Shown in pieces: positions 35,523 through 44,361 of a DNA stretch of 64,000 nucleotides. Both the position numbers and the translations under genes were made by a program. The DNA comes from JBBDMU01 sp040905685 (GTDB lineage Bacteria; Bacteroidota; Rhodothermia; Balneolales; Natronogracilivirgulaceae). Numbering within the stretch: the first letter of the stretch is position 1; each line of letters begins with the position of its first letter. The stretch is taken from positions 76,662-140,661 of the forward strand of contig JBBDRB010000040.1 in the NCBI GenBank assembly GCA_040905685.1. The letters run 5' to 3'. The notes under the pieces are model-generated. The model had not been told where the DNA came from. It did no database searches and saw only the letters and a list, made by a program, of their open reading frames with translations.

Positions 35523-36371
35523 TTATGTATAAATAATCAAATTATCGATTAAACGGGTCTGGCCTGCAAAAACGGCACCGGCCAGAATATAGTTTTTTCC
35601 TTTTTCAATTCTTGAAATCTGATGCAGGTGCGGAGGTTCAACACAGCTAATATAATCAATTTTTAAACCTTTTTGTTCCAGCTTCTTTTTCAGGGGAGCC
35701 GTGACCCGGTCCATATTGATTTCACCCGGTCTGATTAATTCCTCAAGTTCTTTTAACGCCCGGTATAGCAGGGGCGCTGCGTTCCGTTCAGCCCCGCTCA
35801 GGTACTGATTGCGGCTGCTGATGGCCAGTCCGTCGGGCTCCCGCTGGGTGGGAGCCATCAGGATGTCAATATTCATGCGGAACCCGGTGACCATCTGGCG
35901 GATCAGGAGCAGCTGCTGGATATCCTTTTGCCCGAAGACGGCCACATCGGGTTGAATGATATTGAAGAATTTATTGACAACCTGGAGCACCCCGTCAAAA
36001 TGACCGGGTCGGGTTTTGCCGCAAAGCCGGCTTGAAAGTTCTCCGGCAGAAATGCGGATCTGTTCATCCCCATCATACAACTCTTCGACGGGGGGGTGAA
36101 ATACGGCATGTACGCCGTGTTTTTTACAGATATCCAGGTCGCTTTCCAACGGCCGGGGATAGGTGGAGAAATCCTCATCAGGTCCAAACTGGGTGGGATT
36201 TACGAATATGGAGACGATAACCGCATCAGAGAGCTCCATGGCCTTCCGGATGAGTGATATATGGCCTTCATGCAGCGCCCCCATCGTCGGCACATAACCA
36301 ATCTTTAAACCGGTATTCCGCAATTCTCCCAGAGCGTTACGAATAGCCGGGATAGTGTGCGTGGTTAACAT
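35523..36371 (-). CDS. panC: Pantothenate synthetase
   Basis: 282 residues, ATG start. It ligates pantoate and beta-alanine using ATP. Motifs are YVPTMGALHEGHISLIRKA (ATP site), SIFVNPTQFGPDEDFSTYPR, FGQKDIQQLLLIRQMV and the KMSKS-like region near GLAISSRNQYLS. It starts immediately after the E2 stop codon (no spacer), so it is likely translated from the same message, and panD follows after 22 bp. Confidence 0.97.
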   Translation of the reverse strand: MLTTHTIPAIRNALGELRNTGLKIGYVPTMGALHEGHISLIRKAMELSDAVIVSIFVNPTQFGPDEDFSTYPRPLESDLDICKKHGVHAVFHPPVEELYDGDEQIRISAGELSSRLCGKTRPGHFDGVLQVVNKFFNIIQPDVAVFGQKDIQQLLLIRQMVTGFRMNIDILMAPTQREPDGLAISSRNQYLSGAERNAAPLLYRALKELEELIRPGEINMDRVTAPLKKKLEQKGLKIDYISCVEPPHLHQISRIEKGKNYILAGAVFAGQTRLIDNLIIYT

Positions 36372-37778
36372 TTATAGCGATCGGTCCGTGTCGAATGTTT
36401 CCAGCAGCTGTTTGACCCGCTGGACGAAAGCGCCGCCCAGGGCACCGTCAATAATCCGGTGATCGTAGCTCATGCTTAAGTTTACCATGTGGCGTATGGC
36501 TATGACATCATTGCCATTAACTTCCATGACAACGGGGCGTTTTTGTATAACACCGGTACCGAAGATGGCCACTTGTGGCTGATTGATGATCGGTGTGCCC
36601 ATAAGGTTGCCGACACTGCCGTAGTTGGTGAGCGTGAAGGTGCCGCCAACCAGGTCATCCGGAGAGAGTTTCTTGCTCCGGGCCTTCCCGGCCAGGTCAT
36701 GGGTAGCCCGGGCTATGCCGCGCAGGTTCATCTCCCCCGCATTTTTTATCACGGGAACGACGAGTCCGCCGGTGCCTGATTCACCCAGGGCAACGGCAAG
36801 TCCGTAGTTAATATCCCGTTTAAGAATGATATTATCACCGTCAACAGAACTGTTCATCAACGGATATTCGCGCAAGGCCTGAATGGTGGCTTCGATGAAA
36901 AATGGTGTAAAGGTTAATTTGTAGCCATTTTCCTCGAAGAAGAGGTTCTTATGTTGGTCTCTGAACTTCACCAGTTCCGTCACATCCGCTTCACCGAAAG
37001 TGGTGACATGGGCAGAGGTATCTTTGGAACGGACCATGTGGTCGGCGATGACCTTGCGCATCCGGTCCATTTTAATAACCTGAATATTTTCCTGTGGCCA
37101 GTGCACGTTGATTTCTCCGGCGTGAATCCGGCCTTTATCCGGTTCTTTGTCCTCTGGTTTACCCCGCGGTGCCTCCGGAGCTTTTCCCGAGCTTTTTTGT
37201 TCCAGAAAATCCAGTACATCTTTCTTGGATACCCTTCCCTGGGCTCCTGAGCCCTTTATGGACTCGAGTTCTTTTTGGGAAATGCCCTCTTCCCTGGCTA
37301 TGGACCGGACCAATGGTGAATAAAATCTTCCGTCGTCACCCTGCCGCTGAGACCCGGATGGTCCATCCTCGCCGTCCGCCTCACTTTTACCGGTGGGGCC
37401 GGCCGGCTCCGGTTCCGGTTCGGGTGTTTCTGGACGTTGTTTTACGGCATCCTCCTGATCCTGCAGTTCCTGGCCTTCCTCCCTGTCAGGGGCGGCGGCT
37501 TTCTCTTTTCCGGACCCGGCACTTTGGGCAGCGTCGGAGTCGGTTTCAATTATGGCTATAGGCTCACCGACTTCAATCGTGTCACCCGCTTCGGCCAGAA
37601 TTTCTACCAGCGTTCCGGCTTCCGAGGCGGGGACTTCCGAATCGACTTTATCGGTCGCGATCTCAAGAAGGGTTTCATCCATTTCTACCTTGTCACCGAC
37701 TTTTTTAGCCCACTCAATGATGGTGCCCTCCATAATGGATTCGCCCATTTTAGGCATAACAACTTCTACTCTGGCCAT
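36372..37778 (-). CDS. 2-oxoacid dehydrogenase complex E2 (dihydrolipoamide acyltransferase)
   Basis: 468 residues, ATG start. One lipoyl domain (residues 1-80) carries the modified Lys in EIATDKVDSEVPA. A Pro/Glu/Gly-rich linker follows, then a peripheral-subunit-binding domain (YSPLVRSIAREEGI to RVSKKDVLDFLE). The catalytic domain ends with SMSYDHRIIDGALGG (active-site His). The binding-domain sequence favours the branched-chain 2-oxoacid or a general complex, but pyruvate or 2-oxoglutarate cannot be excluded. E1 genes are absent; the E3 (lpdA) and lipoylation genes are at 49-52 kb. Confidence 0.93.
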   Translation of the reverse strand: MARVEVVMPKMGESIMEGTIIEWAKKVGDKVEMDETLLEIATDKVDSEVPASEAGTLVEILAEAGDTIEVGEPIAIIETDSDAAQSAGSGKEKAAAPDREEGQELQDQEDAVKQRPETPEPEPEPAGPTGKSEADGEDGPSGSQRQGDDGRFYSPLVRSIAREEGISQKELESIKGSGAQGRVSKKDVLDFLEQKSSGKAPEAPRGKPEDKEPDKGRIHAGEINVHWPQENIQVIKMDRMRKVIADHMVRSKDTSAHVTTFGEADVTELVKFRDQHKNLFFEENGYKLTFTPFFIEATIQALREYPLMNSSVDGDNIILKRDINYGLAVALGESGTGGLVVPVIKNAGEMNLRGIARATHDLAGKARSKKLSPDDLVGGTFTLTNYGSVGNLMGTPIINQPQVAIFGTGVIQKRPVVMEVNGNDVIAIRHMVNLSMSYDHRIIDGALGGAFVQRVKQLLETFDTDRSL

Positions 37779-37901
37779 CGGAATTATCCTGGTTTGTTTA
37801 ATAATAATATGATCTGATGAAGATAAGCTAAAAATAAGCCTTTTTCAGTAGGATTATCCAAGAACTTCATCCTTTGCCTATTAATTTGTTTCCTATGATG
37901 C

Positions 37902-39029
37902 TCAGTGCCTTAGTTCTTCTTTGTATTGGGCAAACTGTATGATGTCTTTACGTGAAACGATGCCTTTTATGCTGCCGTTTTCCGTGACCAGCAATCTCCC
38001 CGTCTGATTGTCTATCATTTCAGTGAGCAGCGTAAAAGCATCGGCATCCGGGCGGATGGTCCGGATCGCATCGATCGGTGTCATGATTTCCTCTACCCGT
38101 GTACGATCCCATTCTTCCTTTTGGATTTTTTTAACCTGATTGATCTCAATAAGGCCGACCAGCTTATGGTCATCTAACACGGGAAAGGATGAATGGATGT
38201 TCTTGAAGAAGTACTCATCTACCAGTTCGCTGAGCGTGAGGTCTGCTTTAACCGATACCGGGTCGGCCGACATAAGCCGGGAAACAGGCACATTGGACAG
38301 TCCTTCCCGGAACGCTACCATCTGATATCCCATTTTGGCGGATTGCAAGAGAAAAAAACCTATGAAAATCCAGAAAAAAGCGACAACGATGGCTCCGGAA
38401 AATAATCCCATTACTCCCAGGAACATCAGGATATAAGCAAACCCCTGGCCGATATTGCTCACGATGCGGGTGGACTTTCTAAGGTTGCCTGTATAGCTCC
38501 AGATCGCGGCCCGGGCCACCCGTCCCCCGTCCAGGGGAAAACCGGGGATCATATTGAAAAGGAGCAAAATGAGGTTAATATAGCCGACATACCAAATAAC
38601 CCCATGCAACCCTTCATCCAGGATGGGTTCCAGGGTGGCGGCCAAAATTAGAAATACGGCGGCCAGAAAAGCACTTACGGCCGGACCGGCAATGGCAATT
38701 TCAAACTCGGTGCGGGGTTTATCGGGTTCCGATTGCATTTTGGCAATGCCGCCAAAGATGAAAAGCACGATCTCGGTTATCCCCACCCCCCGCTTTTGGG
38801 CCATCAGGGCATGGCCGAGTTCATGCAACAGGATAGAAGAAAAGAACAGAATGGCCGCCAGAAAACTGTAAAGCCATATGCTGGCCTGGGGTATGTCAGG
38901 GTATTGTTCCGGAAAAAAAGCCGTACCCAGCAGGGCGATGACCAGAAAAAAAATGATAAACCAACTGTAATCCAGACTTATCCGGATGCCCCGGTATTTG
39001 AACAGTTGGATGCCTTCCCGGTTAAACAT
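37902..39029 (-). CDS. Site-2 protease-like M50 metallopeptidase with two CBS domains
   Basis: 375 residues. Several membrane helices flank the zinc motif HELGH at 69-73; the second motif NMIPGFPLDGGRVARAA supplies the third ligand (Asp). Two CBS repeats follow at about 250-370 (LMSADPVSVKADLTLSELV and EIMTPIDAIRTIRPD). Enzymes with this order cleave membrane-bound substrates, and the CBS pair may gate them by nucleotide binding. Substrate unknown; no anti-sigma partner is adjacent. Confidence 0.93.
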   Translation of the reverse strand: MFNREGIQLFKYRGIRISLDYSWFIIFFLVIALLGTAFFPEQYPDIPQASIWLYSFLAAILFFSSILLHELGHALMAQKRGVGITEIVLFIFGGIAKMQSEPDKPRTEFEIAIAGPAVSAFLAAVFLILAATLEPILDEGLHGVIWYVGYINLILLLFNMIPGFPLDGGRVARAAIWSYTGNLRKSTRIVSNIGQGFAYILMFLGVMGLFSGAIVVAFFWIFIGFFLLQSAKMGYQMVAFREGLSNVPVSRLMSADPVSVKADLTLSELVDEYFFKNIHSSFPVLDDHKLVGLIEINQVKKIQKEEWDRTRVEEIMTPIDAIRTIRPDADAFTLLTEMIDNQTGRLLVTENGSIKGIVSRKDIIQFAQYKEELRH

Positions 39030-39092
39030 AGAGCTTATGTTAAATAAATAGTTGCAATAGCATTACAACGTAGAGGGAATGACAAGGGTTCA

Positions 39093-40214
39093 TTAGGCAA
39101 AACGGTCAGCCAGGCGGTTAATCAAATAGCTGCTTTCCTCGAGGGCCTGTTCTGCGAAATCACCGAAAAAGTCACTGATGGCGTTGAACTCGTCAATAAA
39201 ACCCTGGCGATCACCTTTTTTTACCAGTTCTACCAGATTACTATGATGTTCAAAAAACTCAATCAGCAGTGTTCTCCGTTCAAAATTGGCAAAAACGATA
39301 TCGGCATAGAGCTCGGCATCCTGAGCGAATATACGGCCGGTCATCATCAGTTCGGCACGGTAGATCGGGCTGGAGAAATCCGTGATCTCACCGGGTTTTA
39401 GATTAAACTGTTTCATGAACGAGCCGTGAAGCAAGGCCACAAAGTGGCGCAGGCCCTGAATCAGGTTCATGGCATGATCGTGGCCTTCGGGATCAACTTC
39501 TTTTACCCTCAGACCCCATAATGAGAATTGCTCGGTGAGCCATGCATAGTTTTCCCGGCCCCGTCCCGGGCAAACCATCATCAGCTGCTTGGACAAATTA
39601 TCCACATCGGGCCCGTGCATCGGATGAAGCCCCACCACGGGTCCGCTGTGAAACTCCATCATGCAATCCAGGATCTGGGCTTTATTACTGGTAAAATCGG
39701 CCAGTATGGTATCCTTGTTGAGATGAGGAGTGAGTTTTTCAATAACATCCCTGGTGATGTTAATAGGCACGGAAACGATGGCCACATCAATCCCGTCTGT
39801 CAGAACATCGATGCGGCCCCAGTCATCTTTCTCAAGAATGCGGACCTGGTGTCCGCTTGACCGGGCCATGCGGGCATACAGGCTGCCCATCCCACCCCGG
39901 CCGCCGACAACCAGAAAGGTCTTCGACGAGGTGGTTGACCGCGGGAACGCCGCGTCGGACTGGCTGGCCCGCGAAGCGCTCATGATCATCCGTAGAAAAT
40001 CTTCGGCCCAGTCCGGGTCCAGATCAAATTTTATTGCTTTGTTACGAAACGATATTACTTTTTCGGATTCGCGGTCGGCGACAAAAATGGGTAATTTGTT
40101 TTGTATTTTTGTGTCACGTACATTTTTGACTACATCGTTTCTTTCCTGCAGTAATTCGAGAATCCGGGTATCGATGTCGTCGATGCGGATTCGGTGGTTG
40201 TTTAAGGATTTCAT
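39093..40214 (-). CDS. tyrA: Bifunctional chorismate mutase/prephenate dehydrogenase (T-protein)
   Basis: 373 residues, ATG start. The N-terminal AroQ chorismate mutase covers residues 1-90 (RIDDIDTRILELLQERNDVV, then PIFVADRESEKV). The dehydrogenase domain has the NAD motif VVGGRGGMGSLYARM at about 101-115, then QVRILEKDDWGR, VSVPINIT, GLHPMHGPD, QGLRHF and SSPIYRAELMMTGRIFAQD. The match to enterobacterial TyrA runs along the whole chain, and the length equals that of the E. coli protein. It makes 4-hydroxyphenylpyruvate for tyrosine. This layout is unusual for the suggested phylum. Confidence 0.95.
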   Translation of the reverse strand: MKSLNNHRIRIDDIDTRILELLQERNDVVKNVRDTKIQNKLPIFVADRESEKVISFRNKAIKFDLDPDWAEDFLRMIMSASRASQSDAAFPRSTTSSKTFLVVGGRGGMGSLYARMARSSGHQVRILEKDDWGRIDVLTDGIDVAIVSVPINITRDVIEKLTPHLNKDTILADFTSNKAQILDCMMEFHSGPVVGLHPMHGPDVDNLSKQLMMVCPGRGRENYAWLTEQFSLWGLRVKEVDPEGHDHAMNLIQGLRHFVALLHGSFMKQFNLKPGEITDFSSPIYRAELMMTGRIFAQDAELYADIVFANFERRTLLIEFFEHHSNLVELVKKGDRQGFIDEFNAISDFFGDFAEQALEESSYLINRLADRFA

Positions 40215-40289
40215 TGATTAAATTAAAGCATTTGGGTTTACTGCACGCTTCGGTTCACTCCAGCACGTTGTTACAGGTATGTCGCTCCT

Positions 40290-40305
40290 TCCCGGCGCGA
40301 TCAGC
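40290..40305. repeat. 16-bp motif shared with 49289-49304 (copy 1)
   Basis: TCCCGGCGCGATCAGC lies in the 251-bp divergent gap between tyrA and uvrB. The same 16 bases occur in the gap before lpdA. Nothing else in this gap is recognisable beyond AT-rich promoter-like sequence near uvrB. Confidence 0.5.
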
Positions 40306-40465
40306 GCAGCAAAATGTGGATGAACGAAACAAAGTATTAAATAATTTATCAGGGCGAATTTTCAATTTGATTAAACAAAATAAATAATTTGAACGACTGT
40401 TTTTGACAAATGCATAAGGAAAAAGATAATCACGACAACCATCTCCTGACCGAGACCACCAACTA

Positions 40466-42514
40466 ATGTCCGCTTTTACTTTAGATTCTCCGTTTGAACC
40501 GGCCGGCGATCAGCCTGAGGCCATCCGTGAACTGCTGGAAGGCCTGGACCGGGGGGATAAATTCCAGACGCTGCTGGGCATTACCGGCTCGGGCAAAACG
40601 CGCACGATTGCCTCCGTCATCGAGCAGTATGGAAAGCCCACGCTGGTAATGAGCCATAATAAAACACTCGCGGCCCAGCTATACCGCGAACTGAGCGATT
40701 TTTTCCCCGATAACTGTGTCGAGTTTTTTATTTCCTATTATGACTATTATCAGCCGGAAGCGTATATATCGGCTCAGGATAAATATATAGAAAAGGATCT
40801 ATCCATTAACGATGAGATCCAAAGGCTGCGCCTGCGGGCCACCAGCTCGCTGCTCTCCGGACGCAAGGATGTGATCATTGTTTCTTCGGTAAGCTGCATC
40901 TATGGCATCGGATCCCCCAGCGAATACGAAAAGCTGGTAATCCGCCTGAAAACCGGGACTGAAGTGCCCAGGAACAAGCTGCTGTATGACCTCGTGGAGC
41001 TGCACTATGTCCGCAACGATATTGAATTTCAGCGATCCACCTTCCGGGTGCGCGGCGATGTGGTCGACCTGATTCCGGCCTATCTGGAAAAAGCCCTGAG
41101 GATTACCTTCTGGGGAGATGAAATCGAGCAAATGGCTATTTTTGATCCGGTTACCGGAAAAATACTTGAGGAGATAGATGAATTTACCATCTACCCGGCC
41201 TCCCATTATGTCACCTCGAAGGCCAGGCTGAAACAGGCCGTCGAGCAGATACGCGATGAGCTTGCCTGGCGGCTGGAAGTCTTGCAGAAAGAAGAAAAGT
41301 TCCTCGAAGCCCACCGTCTTGAGCAGCGGACCCTGTTTGATATAGAAATGATGCAGGAAATCGGCTACTGCGCCGGCATCGAAAACTATTCACGCTACCT
41401 CGGTGGACGCAAACCCGATGAACGCCCCCATTGCCTGATCGATTACTTTCCCCGGGATTATTTGATGGTAGTCGATGAGTCACACCAGACCGTCCCCCAG
41501 ATCGGGGCCATGTACGGCGGGGACCGTTCCAGAAAGATTAACCTGGTAGAACACGGTTTCCGGCTGCCTTCCGCTCTGGATAACCGTCCGCTTACGTTCC
41601 CTGAATGGGAAAGCATGCTGAACCGGTGCATTTTTGTCAGCGCAACACCCTCGAATTACGAACTCGAGAAAAGTGAAGGCGCTTTTGTAGAACAGATTAT
41701 TCGTCCCACCGGATTAATGGAGCCTGAGATTGAAGTTCGCCCTCTTAAAAACCAGATTGATGATATCATTGAGGAAATTCGCATACGGTTGCCAAAAAAA
41801 GAGCGGGTACTTTGCCTGACCCTCACCAAACGAATGAGCGAAGAGCTTTCGGAGTACCTGAAAAACCTGGGGATAAAGGCCGCCTATATGCATAGCGAGC
41901 TGGATGCCATGCAGCGGGTGGAGGTGCTGTACCGGTACCGCCGCGGTGATTTTGACGTGCTTGTAGGCATCAACCTGCTGCGTGAAGGCATTGATATTCC
42001 GGAATTAAGTCTGGCGGCTATTCTCGATGCCGATAAAGAAGGGTTTCTGCGGTCAGAAACGTCACTGTTCCAGATATCCGGACGTACGGCCCGGCACGTG
42101 GCAGGGAAAACGATATTTTATGCCGATAAAATGACCGATAGCATGGCCGCGGTAATCAAGGAAACCGACCGCAGGCGGGCCATACAATTGGCATACAATA
42201 CGAAACACGGCATTACACCCACCAGTATCGTGAAGGAACTGAAGCCCCTGGTGGACCCCCGGTTGATCTCAAAAGAGGATGTTGATTTTGAGAAAGGGTA
42301 TTATGAGCAGGAACAACCGCTTGAATTGGTTAAGGTAGCTGATAACGGCATCAGCTATAAGCCTAATCCGGCTATGAAAGAGGTGGTATTTAAGGATAAG
42401 AAGAAATTTCTGGACTATCTGCAAACCACCATGCAAACAGCGGCCAAAAACCTGGAGTTTGAGGAAGCGGCCAGGATCCGGGATCAGATAGAGCAGGTTG
42501 AAAAAGAACTTTGA
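40466..42514 (+). CDS. uvrB: UvrABC excinuclease subunit B
   Basis: 682 residues, ATG start. Walker A GITGSGKT at 38-45. The beta-hairpin region contains YYDYYQPEAYI, used to lock the damaged strand. Later come VDESHQTVPQIGAMYGGD, VGINLLREGIDIPE and QISGRTARH (helicase motifs V and VI), and a UVR motif near the end (LEFEEAARIRDQIEQVE). It verifies lesions in nucleotide excision repair. Single gene after a divergent promoter region. Confidence 0.98.
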   Translation: MSAFTLDSPFEPAGDQPEAIRELLEGLDRGDKFQTLLGITGSGKTRTIASVIEQYGKPTLVMSHNKTLAAQLYRELSDFFPDNCVEFFISYYDYYQPEAYISAQDKYIEKDLSINDEIQRLRLRATSSLLSGRKDVIIVSSVSCIYGIGSPSEYEKLVIRLKTGTEVPRNKLLYDLVELHYVRNDIEFQRSTFRVRGDVVDLIPAYLEKALRITFWGDEIEQMAIFDPVTGKILEEIDEFTIYPASHYVTSKARLKQAVEQIRDELAWRLEVLQKEEKFLEAHRLEQRTLFDIEMMQEIGYCAGIENYSRYLGGRKPDERPHCLIDYFPRDYLMVVDESHQTVPQIGAMYGGDRSRKINLVEHGFRLPSALDNRPLTFPEWESMLNRCIFVSATPSNYELEKSEGAFVEQIIRPTGLMEPEIEVRPLKNQIDDIIEEIRIRLPKKERVLCLTLTKRMSEELSEYLKNLGIKAAYMHSELDAMQRVEVLYRYRRGDFDVLVGINLLREGIDIPELSLAAILDADKEGFLRSETSLFQISGRTARHVAGKTIFYADKMTDSMAAVIKETDRRRAIQLAYNTKHGITPTSIVKELKPLVDPRLISKEDVDFEKGYYEQEQPLELVKVADNGISYKPNPAMKEVVFKDKKKFLDYLQTTMQTAAKNLEFEEAARIRDQIEQVEKEL

Positions 42515-42557
42515 CACGTAACCATCAAAAGCCCAGCAGAAAGCGACCCAATACAAC

Positions 42558-43118
42558 ATGACCAACTACTTAAAGACCTTCATCAAAGATAAAAACGTAG
42601 CGTCTGTCGCACCGACTTCCGAAGGTGTTGTTAAGACGGTTTGTGAATCGATCGATTTTACTAAAGATCTTGTGATTTTTGAATATGGGCCGGGAAACGG
42701 GGTGTTCACCCACTATCTGCTGGAAAAGTTGAATGCAAATTCAACGGTTATCCTCATTGAAACCAATGAGGAATTTGTGACCATTTTGAAGAAGATCAGG
42801 GATAAACGGGTTTCGGTATTCTTAGAGAGCGCCGAAAATGTAGGCCGGATCACCAGCGAAGCCGGCGTGGACAAGGCCGATTATATTATCTCCGGCATCC
42901 CGTTTTCTTTCCTGAAAGCCAGGGTCAAGGATAAAATCCTGCTGGAAAGCCGGAAATTGTTAAAAACCGATGGGGTGTTTCTGGCCTATCAAACTTCCAG
43001 CCATTTGGAAAAGCCCCTTCAGAAGCACTTTAAAGATGTGACAACCCGGTTTAAATACCTGAACATACCACCCATGTGCCTGTATAAGGCCGAAGGGGTG
43101 AAAACCGAGTCATCGTAA
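42558..43118 (+). CDS. SAM-dependent methyltransferase, phospholipid N-methyltransferase-like
   Basis: 186 residues, ATG start. SAM motif I is VIFEYGPGNGVFTHYLL, and the acidic residue after the second strand is in VILIETNEEF. The motif IV position reads YIISGIPFSFL, like the SG(L/I)PF of PmtA-type phospholipid N-methyltransferases and the related rRNA dimethylases. Lipid or small-molecule methylation is inferred; the substrate is not shown. 44 bp downstream of uvrB, convergent with metK. Confidence 0.8.
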   Translation: MTNYLKTFIKDKNVASVAPTSEGVVKTVCESIDFTKDLVIFEYGPGNGVFTHYLLEKLNANSTVILIETNEEFVTILKKIRDKRVSVFLESAENVGRITSEAGVDKADYIISGIPFSFLKARVKDKILLESRKLLKTDGVFLAYQTSSHLEKPLQKHFKDVTTRFKYLNIPPMCLYKAEGVKTESS

Positions 43119-43130
43119 ACGACTATTGGC

Positions 43131-44264
43131 TTAAAGGGCATTCTGCAGTTTATCCATGTAATCAAGTTGTTCCCAGGGAAATTCATCGCGACCGAAATGC
43201 CCATAGGCTGCGGTCTGACGAAAGATCGGCTTGGTCAGGTCAAACCGGTTGATGATTCCCTGAGGGGAGCAGTCAAAGGTTTTTTGAACGGCTTCCGCCA
43301 GTTTGAGATCATCGGTTTTTCCCGTGGAAAACGTATCCACAAAAACCGACACGGGCTCTGCCACACCGATTGCATAGGCTAACTGCACCAGGCATTCATC
43401 GGCAAGATCTGCAGCCACAATATTTTTAGCGATATGCCTGGCCGCATAGGCGGCGCTCCGGTCCACTTTTGTGGCGTCCTTTCCGGAAAAGGCTCCGCCG
43501 CCATGAGCGCCCCGGCCACCGTAGGTGTCGACTATGATTTTTCTCCCGGTGAGTCCGGTATCTCCGTGGGGGCCGCCGATAACGAAGTTTCCGGTAGGAT
43601 TGACGTGGAATATGGTATCGTCATCCATCAGGTTCTGGGGGAGGACGTCAGCCATGAGATGTTTCTTCACCTCTTTTTTAATCTGTTCCTGAGCAATATC
43701 CCCATCGTGCTGGGTGGAGAGCACCACGGTATGGATTCGTGCCGGTTTGCCGTCGGAACCGTATTCAACGGTAACCTGGCTTTTGCTGTCGGGCCTTAGG
43801 TAAGGCATCAACGTTGTTTCTTTCCGGATCCGGGCCAGTTGCCTGACCAGATCATGGGCAAGCTGCAGGGTCATCGGCATATAAGTTGATGTTTCGCGGC
43901 TGGCATATCCGAACATCATGCCCTGGTCACCGGCGCCCAGTTTATCCACACCCATGGCAATATCAGAACTTTGCTGGTGAATGCTTACCAATACCCCGCA
44001 CGATTCGGAATCAAACCGGTAGGCGGCTTTCGTATAGCCGATTTCCCGGATCACATTGCGAACCACTTCCTGAACATCGATATAGGCCTTTGTCGTCACC
44101 TCTCCGGAAACCACAGCCAGTCCTGTAGTAACCATGGTTTCCACAGCGACTCTGGAGTTGGGGTCCTGTTCGAGCATGGCATCCAGTATGGCATCGGATA
44201 TTTGATCGGATACTTTGTCAGGGTGGCCTTCAGAAACAGATTCGGAGGTAAATAGTTTTTTCAT
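43131..44264 (-). CDS. metK: S-adenosylmethionine synthetase
   Basis: 377 residues from the ATG at 44264 (MKKLFTSESVSEGHPDKV), the universal family start; a longer in-frame extension to 44423 runs into ruvB and is not real. GAGDQGMMFGYA and the P-loop-like GGGAFSGKDATKVDRSAAY are both present. It makes SAM from methionine and ATP. The 97-bp leader to ruvB shows no SAM riboswitch that I can recognise. Confidence 0.97.
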   Translation of the reverse strand: MKKLFTSESVSEGHPDKVSDQISDAILDAMLEQDPNSRVAVETMVTTGLAVVSGEVTTKAYIDVQEVVRNVIREIGYTKAAYRFDSESCGVLVSIHQQSSDIAMGVDKLGAGDQGMMFGYASRETSTYMPMTLQLAHDLVRQLARIRKETTLMPYLRPDSKSQVTVEYGSDGKPARIHTVVLSTQHDGDIAQEQIKKEVKKHLMADVLPQNLMDDDTIFHVNPTGNFVIGGPHGDTGLTGRKIIVDTYGGRGAHGGGAFSGKDATKVDRSAAYAARHIAKNIVAADLADECLVQLAYAIGVAEPVSVFVDTFSTGKTDDLKLAEAVQKTFDCSPQGIINRFDLTKPIFRQTAAYGHFGRDEFPWEQLDYMDKLQNAL

Positions 44265-44361
44265 TTGATCAGCGTATGTTACAGGATGAATAAATATCGG
44301 CAGGAAGTTACAAAAAAGTTCTTCACACACAAAGTCAGGCGCGCCTAAATAACCAATATAC

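Noticed and set aside
44265..44361. SAM riboswitch upstream of metK
   Set aside because: The 97-bp leader lacks the conserved core of the known SAM riboswitch classes as far as I can see.
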